A stretch of 64,000 bases of DNA from an uncultured Bacteroides sp. (GCF_959029255.1 NZ_CAUFUE010000003.1:62001-126000); one strand, 5' to 3'; counted from the first letter of the stretch, positions 1 through 8,704 are shown. Translations and numbers: made by a program. Notes: generated from the letters alone by a model not told the origin.

Positions 1-1768
1 ATGGGTGAAGAATTTCTATCAGGAACTAGTAGTGCGATTCAGCGAACGAAAAGACCTGGATTTAATAGACGAACAGCTATATATACCCATGCTGAAAACT
101 AAAGAAGAAGTAAGTGCGTTACAAAATAGAATATTGGAAGCGCATCCGGTTCCGCCCCGAATGGTACTTATCATTGGAGATCCCGGATGGTTGGTCTGTT
201 CTCCCCTGTTCGACGGTCCGTGGAAAGACATCCCTATTGTGCTTTGCTATTCACGCGAAAGAGTGCCATCTTCCTTGCAAACACTACTGGATAAAAGTAT
301 CCTGACGAGTGAAAACAGTATTCCTATCGCAGAGTTTAACAGGAAATATAACATCACTGTCCTGAGACAACCTTATTTTATTCCGCAGACTTTGAAGTTA
401 ATACAACGATTACAACCCGAGGTTAAAAAAATCGCTTTTATTTCGGACGAACGTTACATCAGCGAAGTGACGCGGCAAACACTTCAGGAAGTCATCAGAA
501 CCGAATTCCCTAACTTGACTCTGGAATTACTCTCCTCGGCACAACTTAGTACAGAGGAACTGCTGGACACTCTAAGTACATACAACCGAAAGACAGGCGT
601 TATTTATTATTCCTGGTTTCGCCAATATGGAAACAAGAATGGGTTCTACTTGTCCGACCATATCAAGAAAATCCTTCCGACGTTTCTGGAAGCTCCGGTA
701 TATACATTAGTAGACTTCAATCTGCGAGAAAACCTGTTTGCAGGAGGGCATTATATTTCCATTCAAGACTTTACGGATAATGTCATGGTAGTAGTCGACC
801 GTATTCAATCGGGAGAAACAGCCTCTTCCATTCCCTATCAGGATGGCGGCACTCCACACACCTATCTGAACTACACCGACCTGAAATGGTGCAATATCCC
901 GGAAACCCTCTACCCTGCCGATGCTATTTATTATTTTAAACCTCCCACCTTCTATCAGGAATACAAGGATTATATATGGATGACTGTTGCTTTTATCGTA
1001 CTCCTCATTCTGTTTTATTTCTTACACCATATCCATTCCTTAAAACAGAAGCGCGAACTCATCAAGGCAAAAGAGCATGCGGAAGAGTCCGACCGCTTGA
1101 AATCTGCGTTCCTTGCCAATATGAGCCATGAAATACGGACTCCGCTCAATGCTATTGTCGGTTTTTCAAGTATCCTTGCCGAATCGGCAGATACACCGGA
1201 AAATCATGAATATATCCGTATTATTGAAAACAACAATTACTTGCTGTTACAATTGATTAATGATATTCTCGACCTGTCCAGAATAGAAGCCGGATTGCTG
1301 GAATTCACCTATTCTCCTGTCAATGTCAACCGATGTGTCCAGGAATTGGAAGACGCCTTCCGGTTACGAATGCCCCAGGATGTAAAATGTATCACAAGCC
1401 TGGCTTTAGATAAATGCATCATTTATACAGAAAAGAACCGGGTGATGCAAGTCCTTAGTAATTACATTTCCAATGCCATCAAATATACCACTCGGGGAAA
1501 TATCACCATCGGCTATTATTCTCCGCAAAGCGGCAAGATACGTTTATTTGTCCGTGATACGGGTTGCGGCATTCCCGCCGACAAACAACAGGAGATATTT
1601 GAGCGCTTCGTCAAGTTGGATACGTTCAAGCAAGGTACGGGATTGGGACTATCCATCTGTCGGATGATTGCTGAGAAATTGCACGCAACCGTAGGCATCG
1701 ATTCCGAATTGGATAAAGGTTCGGAGTTCTGGTTGGAAATACCCTATCAACCGATAGAAGCACGATAA
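1..1768 (+). CDS. Membrane sensor histidine kinase with periplasmic ligand-binding-like region (5' end cut by window)
   Basis: The reading frame is open to the left edge, so the N-terminus, including any signal peptide, is missing; the first in-window start-like codon is a GTG at 5. Counting from that GTG, residues 1 to about 320 form an extracytoplasmic region resembling ABC-type substrate-binding sensor domains. A transmembrane helix follows at about 323-345, then a HisKA domain with the phospho-acceptor motif SHEIRTPLN (His375). The HATPase domain shows an N box (NYISNAIKYT), a G1 box (DTGCGIP) and a G2 box (GTGLGLSI). The protein stops right after the kinase, with no receiver or AraC domain, so it is a classical kinase and not a Bacteroides one-piece hybrid two-component protein. 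The partner regulator would lie outside the window. The ligand is unknown. Confidence 0.88.
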   Translation, partial: WVKNFYQELVVRFSERKDLDLIDEQLYIPMLKTKEEVSALQNRILEAHPVPPRMVLIIGDPGWLVCSPLFDGPWKDIPIVLCYSRERVPSSLQTLLDKSILTSENSIPIAEFNRKYNITVLRQPYFIPQTLKLIQRLQPEVKKIAFISDERYISEVTRQTLQEVIRTEFPNLTLELLSSAQLSTEELLDTLSTYNRKTGVIYYSWFRQYGNKNGFYLSDHIKKILPTFLEAPVYTLVDFNLRENLFAGGHYISIQDFTDNVMVVVDRIQSGETASSIPYQDGGTPHTYLNYTDLKWCNIPETLYPADAIYYFKPPTFYQEYKDYIWMTVAFIVLLILFYFLHHIHSLKQKRELIKAKEHAEESDRLKSAFLANMSHEIRTPLNAIVGFSSILAESADTPENHEYIRIIENNNYLLLQLINDILDLSRIEAGLLEFTYSPVNVNRCVQELEDAFRLRMPQDVKCITSLALDKCIIYTEKNRVMQVLSNYISNAIKYTTRGNITIGYYSPQSGKIRLFVRDTGCGIPADKQQEIFERFVKLDTFKQGTGLGLSICRMIAEKLHATVGIDSELDKGSEFWLEIPYQPIEAR

Positions 1769-1832
1769 AACATTTTTAAGAAACTGAATATAAAATTTCT
1801 CTATTTTCTTTTGGAGTATTCAAAGAAGTATC

Positions 1833-1840
1833 TATCTTTG
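1833..1840 (+). promoter_or_regulatory. -7 promoter box TATCTTTG for the Fur-family gene
   Basis: This is an exact match to the Bacteroides primary-sigma -7 consensus TAnnTTTG, 48 bp before the start codon. A TTTTGG stretch about 20 bp upstream fits the -33 element. Confidence 0.7.
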
Positions 1841-1888
1841 CAAAAGAATTAAATATGTAATTATTACAAGTTTGAATTATCAGATGAT

Positions 1889-2323
1889 ATGGATGTAATA
1901 AAAAGATTGCAAACGCACAACATTAAGCCTTCATTACAGCGAATAGCTATAATGAACTATTTGATGGAGCATCGCACACATCCTACGGTGGATGAGATTT
2001 ACACGGCGCTTTCGCCTTCAATTCCTACTTTGTCCAAGACAACAGTGTACAACACCCTGAAACTACTTAGCGAACAAGGTGCTGCACAAACGCTGACTAT
2101 CGACGAACGGAATACTTGCTACGATGCGGATACTACCCCGCATGCACATTTCCTGTGCAAACATTGCGGAAGAATTTTCGATTTACATTGCGACGCCAAT
2201 ATCAAAAAAGTGGAAGACATGGATATGGACGGGCACGAAGTACAGGAAATTCATTATTATTATAAAGGCATCTGTAAAGATTGCATAGAAAACGAACAAT
2301 TTATTAAAACGAACAATAACTAA
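1889..2323 (+). CDS. Fur-family metalloregulator, PerR-like
   Basis: This 144-residue protein has the standard Fur-family length. It has an N-terminal winged-helix DNA-binding domain (conserved SKTTVYNTL recognition-helix region, about residues 50-58) and a C-terminal dimerisation/metal domain with HAHFLCKHCG and a second CxxC (CKDC), the two pairs that hold structural zinc in PerR and Fur. It is followed after 25 bp by a rubrerythrin gene, a pairing typical of peroxide-responsive PerR-type regulators in anaerobes. The inferred role is repression of peroxide defence, relieved by metal-catalysed oxidation. Zinc- or iron-sensing cannot be excluded from sequence. Confidence 0.85.
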   Translation: MDVIKRLQTHNIKPSLQRIAIMNYLMEHRTHPTVDEIYTALSPSIPTLSKTTVYNTLKLLSEQGAAQTLTIDERNTCYDADTTPHAHFLCKHCGRIFDLHCDANIKKVEDMDMDGHEVQEIHYYYKGICKDCIENEQFIKTNNN

Positions 2324-2348
2324 TTCAACTAATTTAAAATCTGAAAAA

Positions 2349-2903
2349 ATGAAAAAGTTTAGATGTACTGTCTGCGGTTACGTATACGAAGGTGACGCAG
2401 CTCCTGAGAAATGTCCTTTGTGTAAAGCTCCTGCCAGCAAATTCGTTGAAGTTGTAGAGGAACCGGGCGGCGCCCTGACTTTCGCTGACGAACACGTGAT
2501 TGGTGTAGCTAAAGGATGTGACGACGAAATGATTAAAGACCTGAACAACCACTTCATGGGTGAATGTACAGAAGTTGGTATGTATCTGGCTATGAGCCGT
2601 CAGGCAGACCGTGAAGGTTATCCTGAAGTGGCAGAAGCTTTCAAACGTTATGCTTGGGAAGAGGCAGAACACGCTTCTAAATTTGCAGAACTGCTGGGTG
2701 ACTGCGTATGGGATACCAAGACTAACCTCGAAAAGAGAATGAATGCTGAATCAGGTGCTTGCGAAGACAAGAAACGCATCGCTACCCGTGCAAAAGCTCT
2801 GAATTTGGATGCTATCCATGACACTGTTCACGAAATGGCTAAAGATGAAGCTCGCCACGGTAAAGGCTTTGAAGGTCTGTACAACCGCTACTTCAAGAAA
2901 TAA
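2349..2903 (+). CDS. Reverse rubrerythrin (rubredoxin domain first, ferritin-like diiron domain second)
   Basis: This is a 184-residue cytoplasmic protein. The N-terminus carries a rubredoxin-like iron site (CTVC at 6-9 and CPLC at 22-25). From about residue 50 a four-helix ferritin-like domain follows, with the ExxH carboxylate motifs EEAEH and DEARH expected of a diiron peroxidase. Classical rubrerythrin has the opposite order, so this is the 'reverse' type known from Clostridium, which reduces hydrogen peroxide (and oxygen) with electrons from NADH via rubredoxin-type partners. It probably shares a transcript with the Fur-family gene 25 bp upstream and ends at a strong terminator, so it is the likely regulatory target of that protein. 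Confidence 0.9.
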   Translation: MKKFRCTVCGYVYEGDAAPEKCPLCKAPASKFVEVVEEPGGALTFADEHVIGVAKGCDDEMIKDLNNHFMGECTEVGMYLAMSRQADREGYPEVAEAFKRYAWEEAEHASKFAELLGDCVWDTKTNLEKRMNAESGACEDKKRIATRAKALNLDAIHDTVHEMAKDEARHGKGFEGLYNRYFKK

Positions 2904-2921
2904 TCTTTTTAAGATTTAAGG

Positions 2922-2966
2922 TAAAAAGGTGTTCTTCCATCAGGGAAGAGCGCCTTTTTTTATTTT
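2922..2966 (+). terminator. Rho-independent terminator after the rubrerythrin gene
   Basis: The stem is formed by AAAAAGGTGTTCTTCC and GGGAAGAGCGCCTTTTT around a short ATCA loop, and is followed by a T-rich run. Confidence 0.85.
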
Positions 2967-2970
2967 TTCC

Positions 2971-2978
2971 TACCTTTG
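2971..2978 (+). promoter_or_regulatory. -7 box TACCTTTG for the ECF sigma operon
   Basis: It matches TAnnTTTG exactly. Its last three bases are the TTG that could pass for an upstream start codon of the next gene, and the expected transcription start (about 2983) lies downstream of both that TTG and the ATG at 2979. It therefore argues for the later ATG at 3018. Confidence 0.65.
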
Positions 2979-3017
2979 ATGTCACGTTTACCAATCTCGT
3001 TCGTCTCATATACAGAA

Positions 3018-3536
3018 ATGGAACTCAAACAATTTAAAATAACCGTTCTCCCACTCCGTGACAAGCTATTGAACTATGCCCGGAAGTTGACCGACGAACC
3101 GGAAGATGCAGAAGATGCCGTCCAGGAGGTATTGCTCAAGCTATGGAACAAAAGACTTGAATTGGAACAATACCGAAGTATCGAAGCATTTGCCATGACG
3201 TTGACGCATAACCTCTGTATGGATATGTGGCGAAGTAAACGAAGCAGCAATCAGCCATTGGAGAGTATACAGGCGGCAGCTTCCACCGGAACACCGGAAC
3301 GGTTATTGGAAATTAAAGACGAAATACGGTTGATGCACGAGATTATCGATTCACTTCCCAATCTGCAACGCACCATCATGCGAATGAAAGATATTGAGGA
3401 ATATGAAACAGACGAGATAGCAGAAATCACCGGATGCGGGGCAGAAGCTATCCGCAGTAATCTGTCAAGGGCACGGAAAAAGGTGAGGGACATTTACCTG
3501 CAAACCATACAAGAAAAGAAAAGGAGGAACAAATAA
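3018..3536 (+). CDS. ECF-type RNA polymerase sigma factor
   Basis: This is a 172-residue sigma-70 family protein made of region 2 (EDAEDAVQEVLLKLWNK, core-binding and -10 recognition) and region 4 (LPNLQRTIMRMKDIEEYETDEIAEITGC, helix-turn-helix), without region 3. The ATG at 3018 is preferred because a consensus -7 box overlaps the upstream alternatives. Its stop codon overlaps the next start (TAATG). The downstream membrane protein, secreted protein and outer-membrane barrel are the probable control and output of this sigma factor, as in many Bacteroides ECF units. No TonB-dependent receptor is linked. Confidence 0.9.
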   Translation: MELKQFKITVLPLRDKLLNYARKLTDEPEDAEDAVQEVLLKLWNKRLELEQYRSIEAFAMTLTHNLCMDMWRSKRSSNQPLESIQAAASTGTPERLLEIKDEIRLMHEIIDSLPNLQRTIMRMKDIEEYETDEIAEITGCGAEAIRSNLSRARKKVRDIYLQTIQEKKRRNK

Positions 3537-3964
3537 TGAAAATAGATGAATTATTAAACAAATATTTCGAAGGTGAAACGTCTTGTGATGAAGAACGTGA
3601 CCTGCGCCGTTTCTTTACGGAGGAGCAAGTACCGGAAGATTTAGAAATGTATCGTCCCCTGTTCGTCTGCTTGGATGAAGAAGCCAAAGCGCATCAGTCG
3701 CATCAGCACGAAGTGAAAGAAGTCAATAAACAGCTTTCATACAGACGGCGCCTGTATTATATCATGGGAAGTATAGCTGCCGGATTACTGTTACTTATCG
3801 GAGTTGCCAATCTTTACCAAAATGTATGGACTACACCTTCCGATTATGTCATTATCAACGGTAAACGTTATACTGATGCAAAAAACATACGAGAGCAGGC
3901 ACTCTCAGCCTTTCAAGATGTACAGATGAGCCAGGATGAAGTGCTAGATTTAATGTTTGAATAG
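3536..3964 (+). CDS. Single-pass membrane protein, candidate anti-sigma factor
   Basis: The 142-residue protein has an acidic cytoplasmic N-terminus of about 73 residues (MKIDELLNKYFEGETSCDEE start), a basic RRR stop, one transmembrane helix (about 76-94) and a short outer tail. This is the topology of small anti-sigma factors, and the gene is translationally coupled to the sigma gene by a one-base overlap. The opening residues resemble the N-termini of Bacteroidetes anti-sigma proteins, but I see no zinc-binding HxxxCxxC motif. Function is inferred from position and topology. Confidence 0.7.
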   Translation: MKIDELLNKYFEGETSCDEERDLRRFFTEEQVPEDLEMYRPLFVCLDEEAKAHQSHQHEVKEVNKQLSYRRRLYYIMGSIAAGLLLLIGVANLYQNVWTTPSDYVIINGKRYTDAKNIREQALSAFQDVQMSQDEVLDLMFE

Positions 3965-3982
3965 AAAAAGGTTAATAGATAT

Positions 3983-4432
3983 ATGATTATGAAAAAACTC
4001 ATTCGCATCATGTTTTGCTGCTTGCTGCTATCGTGCAGCGTCGGCTTGTATGCCCAGCAAGGTCTACAGATAGCTTCCGTATTCCAAAAATACGGTAACC
4101 AAAAAGGAGCGACTTACGTGGAACTTTCCAAGATGTTGTCCAAGGAATGGGATATCAACCACTATCAAAGTCTGAAACTGGCAAAAGCGGAAAAGGCGCT
4201 ACCGGACATCTACCGTTGTTTGGAAACAGATAAAGAGCATGCCAAGAAGATAAAAGAAGTAGTCAGCAACGGACAGATACAATCGGGATATTACCAACTG
4301 CCACCGTTAAAAGGAAGCATCAACCGTTTCATCTTGTTCCGCACAGGAAAGAAAGGTGACGCTACTCTTATCTACATCGAAGGTGAGATAGATAGTGACG
4401 ACCTTGTGACGCTGATGTTCAGCAAAGATTAA
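3983..4432 (+). CDS. Small secreted protein, DUF4252/DUF6108-like
   Basis: This 149-residue protein has a clear signal peptide (cleavage near LYAQQ; two start choices, M1 or M3, both give one) and an exported domain of about 125 residues. The Cys run in the hydrophobic core is followed by SVGLYA, so a standard signal peptide is more likely than a lipobox. Composition and placement (sigma, membrane protein, then this) match the small DUF4252-type proteins commonly found behind Bacteroidetes ECF sigma genes. The family assignment is by resemblance only, and the molecular role is unknown. Confidence 0.6.
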   Translation: MIMKKLIRIMFCCLLLSCSVGLYAQQGLQIASVFQKYGNQKGATYVELSKMLSKEWDINHYQSLKLAKAEKALPDIYRCLETDKEHAKKIKEVVSNGQIQSGYYQLPPLKGSINRFILFRTGKKGDATLIYIEGEIDSDDLVTLMFSKD

Positions 4433-4480
4433 TCCGCTTTCATCCATAGTAATTTATCAAACTAATAAATATCAAACGTT

Positions 4481-5356
4481 ATGAAACACATCTGCTTATT
4501 GTTTTTCTTCATGACTTCCATCACCGTCATGGCACAAGAAACTATTCCCCAAGACACTACTATCTTTCTGAATGGACGCAAAATGGTGATTAAAGAAAAT
4601 AATGGTAAAATCAAGGTAAAAATGTACGAAGCCAAATCGAATAACGATACCATCGAAAATGCCCAGGTATTTGAAGGTGTCTATCTGGATGGCCGCAGCA
4701 TCGAACAGACTACTATTGTCTCAGTACCTTTTGTCAAGAAGAATAAGCGTTATCGCTTCGACCCTCATTACCCAGCTATCTATGTAGGATTTGATAAATT
4801 ATCAAAAGGAGTTTTCCAATATTCGGCGGGTGTACCACAAATAGGTAGTAAATCCTGGGAATGGGGCATCAACCCTTTCTGCGGCGGCATTGCTTTGACA
4901 CCCAATAATCATTGGGGAGTGACAGCAGCGTTGGGTATTGCACGCATTGTCCATAAGCTCGACGATAACTTTGGTTTTGAAAAGATTGACGGTATCACTG
5001 TCTGTCAGCCTGCGCCCGAAGGCATTGATTATCAAAAAAGCTGGTTGCGCTACTGGGCTTTCCGCCTTCCTGTCAGCCTGGAATGGCAAACCAAGTTTGG
5101 AAGTAGCCGTGCATTCATTGCGGCGGGTCCTGAAGTGGAATGGCGCGTCGGCATCAAGTCAAGAGCCAAATATGAGGGTAGCAAACATACATTGAGCAAC
5201 AATATGAATACGCATCCCTTAGGCTTAAACCTCCTGTTACAAGCCGGTTATGGTTGCCTCGGTTTCAATGCACGATTTGCACTGACCTCATTGTTTGAAA
5301 AGAATAAAGGCCCCGAACTTTATCCGGCTTCACTGGGCTTTGCATGGTATTGGTGA
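4481..5356 (+). CDS. Outer-membrane beta-barrel protein, uncharacterised
   Basis: The 291-residue protein has a signal peptide ending near VMAQE, a charged N-terminal stretch to about residue 90, and then alternating aromatic strands typical of a small barrel, finishing with an aromatic C-terminal residue (GFAWYW) as expected for Bam-assembled proteins. It is the last gene of the ECF sigma unit and a likely regulated output. No specific substrate is suggested by the sequence. Confidence 0.65.
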   Translation: MKHICLLFFFMTSITVMAQETIPQDTTIFLNGRKMVIKENNGKIKVKMYEAKSNNDTIENAQVFEGVYLDGRSIEQTTIVSVPFVKKNKRYRFDPHYPAIYVGFDKLSKGVFQYSAGVPQIGSKSWEWGINPFCGGIALTPNNHWGVTAALGIARIVHKLDDNFGFEKIDGITVCQPAPEGIDYQKSWLRYWAFRLPVSLEWQTKFGSSRAFIAAGPEVEWRVGIKSRAKYEGSKHTLSNNMNTHPLGLNLLLQAGYGCLGFNARFALTSLFEKNKGPELYPASLGFAWYW

Positions 5357-5410
5357 TAAACACATTACAATAACAAACAGAAAGGAGGTATGTCAAAATA
5401 CGCTTGAAGA

Positions 5411-5497
5411 TTTCTTTTAGGCACGGATTACGCGGATTTCACGGATTCTCTTTATTCTTTTTCCGTGAAATCCGCGTAATCCGTGCCTAAAAAGAAA
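5411..5497. repeat. Long near-perfect inverted repeat, dispersed-family member
   Basis: The arms at 5411-5445 and 5462-5497 pair over roughly 33 bp around a 16-bp AT-rich loop. The core is GCACGGATTACGCGGATTT with its complement. It sits between two convergent genes and can fold as a terminator-like hairpin in either direction. Related but diverged copies lie at 14555-14615, 39769-39800 (half copy) and 50551-50613. Confidence 0.85.
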
Positions 5498-5591
5498 CAA
5501 ATAGTAAGCGATTTTTTGTTTTGACACGCCTTCTTATCGTTCATACCCTAAGGTATTTGCAATGAAAAGTTATTTGCAAAAAACTGTTTTC

Positions 5592-7319
5592 TTAGAAACG
5601 TATGCCCAGCGTCAATAATACTTGGCTGCGGGTATTCTTTACTTTAGTTGGTTCAGGAGAAACAATTACCACTTCTTGCTTATCTATGAGTTCATTGACA
5701 AATGGGAAAAACTCAGATTTATAAGAAGAGAATTTATAAGCCAAATCTGCATAGAACATAGAACCACGGTAACCAATACCTAATGTATAGTTACTCATAG
5801 CTTTCGTATTATTAAAGTCGGTATCAGTCTGAATTGAATTATTCGGTAGACTTTTATAAGCGTCCCAATTGAAAATTGCACTACTATAATTATAACCGGC
5901 ACGCAGAGCAAATTGAGGAATCACCTTATATTCAGCTCCTAATCGAACAGTGCTTACACCTTTCATCATAGCAGTAGTACTATTTTCATATTCAAAAGCA
6001 TCTGAATACCCTTCGGGATCCTTAAACTTCATAGAGGAATAGTCCTGATATTCATATTCAGCACCCAGTGCCCAACTTTTACCTATTGTATATCCCAAAC
6101 TTAAATTATAAGTCCATGGAGTTTGCAAATGAAATTGACGAATCATATCGCCATCTAATTTATCATAAGTATTTACATCATACAAACCTACATTACCACT
6201 TGGAACATCCATTTCGTTGTTAATATCCAAATCATTAATAACATCCGATTCCAACCGAGCATTTGTTTTATAATCCAAGCTATAGAAAGTAGGTGTATGA
6301 ATAGCCAAACCAATACGCAAAGGTGAATACTCAAACGGACGAACTATTGCTCCAAATTTAAAATCAACACCTGAACCATGAATCTTATTCCAACTTTGCA
6401 AGTTATATTTTTGGTCACCAAGATAATCTTCCGCATAATAGGTATATTTACTATAATCTATCGCATAAGCTCCAACTGTAAAACCTAAATAAACCCGGTC
6501 ATTAATATTAAACGAAATATTAAAGTCATATTGGTCTATACCACCACGCTCTGTCGAACGATAATCTGCATATCCGTTTGAACCTATTCCACCATATTCA
6601 CCAGGAGTAATATACATCAAATCTCCTTTTAAGTTTTTTACTTGATTGCCGTTTACTATATATGGCTTATAATTATTATATCCTGGATTATTCTTCAAAA
6701 TCTCATTTAAACCTTCTTGAGAAATCAAATCGGTTATCAGGTAACCATCATATCCCATTACAGAAAGCCACCCTATTTGAGGGTCATTATACGGATCATT
6801 TCCCCAATTTGTAATACCTCCAATACTTGGATCCGTTAAACTGGGGCTCGCCTGTGCTGCCATTTGAGAAGTCTGCGATAATTTTCCCAACTGTCCGCTC
6901 ATAGACATATTTCTGTAAAATGATTTAGCTCTATGATAATTAAAACCAAAATTCACATAACGAAGATTGGTAGCGTTTCCCACTTTTGTAGCAAGAACGA
7001 AGCCGGCATTATCAAAAGAAGCCCTTACTTTATCAGAGTTTATCTTATTGCCCATATAGTTACTCTCAGTCCCGTATGCAGAAAGTCCGAATGACACCAT
7101 TGCATCATTACTCCGATAAATACCAATACCGGCAGGATTTGTTGCAATGGTCGAAATATCACCTCCCAAAGCTCCCATTGCACCACCCATACCAACGAAG
7201 CGTGCAGTACCGTTTAAGTCTTTATTTGCAATTTTAGCAGCATCATACACTGTCTGTGCAGCGATTGGGGCTGCTGTTATCAACAGCCCCAGAGCAGCCA
7301 AAGTTATTATCTTTTTCAT
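5592..7319 (-). CDS. OmpP1/FadL-family outer-membrane transporter
   Basis: The 575-residue protein has a signal peptide (cleavage near IAAQT) followed by the conserved N-terminal plug region (ARFVGMGGAMGALGGD and TNPAGIGIY), which is the family hallmark. About 14 beta-strands end in TLGIRF, with the terminal Phe needed for outer-membrane insertion. FadL/TodX-type channels let hydrophobic molecules cross the outer membrane, and the ligand here is unknown. It lies 32 bp downstream of the Gly/Ser/Arg-rich protein gene, with no promoter or terminator seen between them, so the two probably share a transcript. Confidence 0.88.
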   Translation of the reverse strand: MKKIITLAALGLLITAAPIAAQTVYDAAKIANKDLNGTARFVGMGGAMGALGGDISTIATNPAGIGIYRSNDAMVSFGLSAYGTESNYMGNKINSDKVRASFDNAGFVLATKVGNATNLRYVNFGFNYHRAKSFYRNMSMSGQLGKLSQTSQMAAQASPSLTDPSIGGITNWGNDPYNDPQIGWLSVMGYDGYLITDLISQEGLNEILKNNPGYNNYKPYIVNGNQVKNLKGDLMYITPGEYGGIGSNGYADYRSTERGGIDQYDFNISFNINDRVYLGFTVGAYAIDYSKYTYYAEDYLGDQKYNLQSWNKIHGSGVDFKFGAIVRPFEYSPLRIGLAIHTPTFYSLDYKTNARLESDVINDLDINNEMDVPSGNVGLYDVNTYDKLDGDMIRQFHLQTPWTYNLSLGYTIGKSWALGAEYEYQDYSSMKFKDPEGYSDAFEYENSTTAMMKGVSTVRLGAEYKVIPQFALRAGYNYSSAIFNWDAYKSLPNNSIQTDTDFNNTKAMSNYTLGIGYRGSMFYADLAYKFSSYKSEFFPFVNELIDKQEVVIVSPEPTKVKNTRSQVLLTLGIRF

Positions 7320-7351
7320 ATCCTAATAATCTTTTCTATTAATACTAATAC

Positions 7352-8704
7352 TTATCTTCTTCTAGAAGAGCCACCACCGCCACCGGATGAACGTGTAGAA
7401 CCACCTCCGCCACCACCGGAAGAATAACTGCGGGAACTTGAACCGCTACTACCTGAAGAATAGCTACGGGAAGACGAATTACTTTGTACCGGTGTACTAT
7501 AAGAACGTCGAGAATTTTCTGTATTATAGCTACGTGTAGTTGTAGAACTCCCCCTATTATAGGTGGAAGTACTTCTGTTGTACGAAGAACCACTTCTAGT
7601 ACTTGAGCGTCTTTCACCCACAGAACCAGCACCACTAGTACTACCACCACGAGTTGAATTCATAGATGAACCAACGCGCGTACTACTAGGACGTGTATAT
7701 ATATTACGACGTGAAGAAGAAGCATCACCTCGAGTTGTTACTCCGGTACGTCCACCACCAGAGGAACGTGTACCAACAACGCGCCTAGTAGTAGTACCAC
7801 CTTGCGAACTTCTGTTATAAGATGATGTTCCGGACGATGAACGTACTGAGCCTGATGAACTACGAGTTGTTGTAGACCCATATCTTCGAACAGTAGAAGA
7901 GTTTCCATAACTGCTTCTTCCTGAAGAGCTACGTGTAGTATAGGTATTGCGTCCCCAATGGCCACCGCCACCTCCCCAGTGTCCGCCACCGGGATAATAT
8001 CCGGGATAATAATGATGATGTCCCCACCATCCGGTCCAACCACCATGCCAGCCACCCCAGCCGAAGCTCCAACTCGGGCCGTACCAGCTGTTCCAGCCGA
8101 AACCATAGTAAGGGTAGCCGCCCCAACCCCATCCGTATGAGTTATAGCGCCAATCCCACCACAAACGGTTAGAGAAAGTCGGAAAAGCGTATGCATACAT
8201 GCCATCGGTATACACGTTCCAATCCCAAGAGTTCAGACCATAGACTACATCCCAGTAGAACGGGCTGCTTACGCTGATGGCATAGCGAGGATTGCGGAAA
8301 CGAATAATACGTGTAGCATATTCATAATCATCTTCCGAACCATCGAAACCATTCACCCACTCACCGTCCAAGTCAGGTTGGTCTTTCTCGTCTACATATA
8401 GAGTATCGTTCTCCAAGACAAATTCATTATCCCGAGAATCATAACGGCGGTTATACTCATCCACATCACGGGTATTTCCTTTGCGGTCTCTTACAACAAT
8501 AGTCGTGTTGCCCGGCGAGGCGTAAACCGTAGTCGGTGCATTTGTCTTTACTACAACGGCATCAGCGGCCGAAGTCTTCTTTTTCTCTACCTTCTCTTCC
8601 TTCTTCTTGGAAGGCACGTAGTAAAGGTCGTCATCCACACTTTGCGCCGACAGTGTCCACGGAAGGCACAAGGCAAAAAGCGATAAAAAAACAATCTTTT
8701 TCAT
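7352..8704 (-). CDS. Exported low-complexity protein rich in Gly, Trp/Tyr, Ser and Arg
   Basis: The 450-residue product (start at the second Met, MKKIVFLSLF; an MNM start at 8710 is possible) has a signal peptide ending near LSAQS, a charged Lys/Glu-rich segment, and a conserved-looking region to about residue 170. Next comes a Trp/Gly/Tyr-rich tract (about 175-255, runs such as WGWGGYPYYGFGWNSWYG) and a long Ser/Arg/Thr/Gly tail to the C-terminus ending SSRRR. The composition suggests an adhesive or cell-surface scaffold, or a disordered periplasmic protein. No catalytic domain is visible. It is co-oriented with the OmpP1/FadL gene. Confidence 0.7.
   Translation of the reverse strand: MKKIVFLSLFALCLPWTLSAQSVDDDLYYVPSKKKEEKVEKKKTSAADAVVVKTNAPTTVYASPGNTTIVVRDRKGNTRDVDEYNRRYDSRDNEFVLENDTLYVDEKDQPDLDGEWVNGFDGSEDDYEYATRIIRFRNPRYAISVSSPFYWDVVYGLNSWDWNVYTDGMYAYAFPTFSNRLWWDWRYNSYGWGWGGYPYYGFGWNSWYGPSWSFGWGGWHGGWTGWWGHHHYYPGYYPGGGHWGGGGGHWGRNTYTTRSSSGRSSYGNSSTVRRYGSTTTRSSSGSVRSSSGTSSYNRSSQGGTTTRRVVGTRSSGGGRTGVTTRGDASSSRRNIYTRPSSTRVGSSMNSTRGGSTSGAGSVGERRSSTRSGSSYNRSTSTYNRGSSTTTRSYNTENSRRSYSTPVQSNSSSRSYSSGSSGSSSRSYSSGGGGGGSTRSSGGGGGSSRRR

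Noticed and set aside
5390..5407. Five-codon reading frame behind a perfect Shine-Dalgarno-like AAAGGAGGT
   Set aside because: It encodes only MSKYA, Bacteroides rarely depends on such sites, and nothing downstream looks attenuated. It is probably chance sequence before the inverted repeat.
7345..8205. Several Val/Leu- or Gly-rich frames within the Gly/Ser/Arg-rich gene
   Set aside because: They are by-products of the repetitive codon pattern of that gene.
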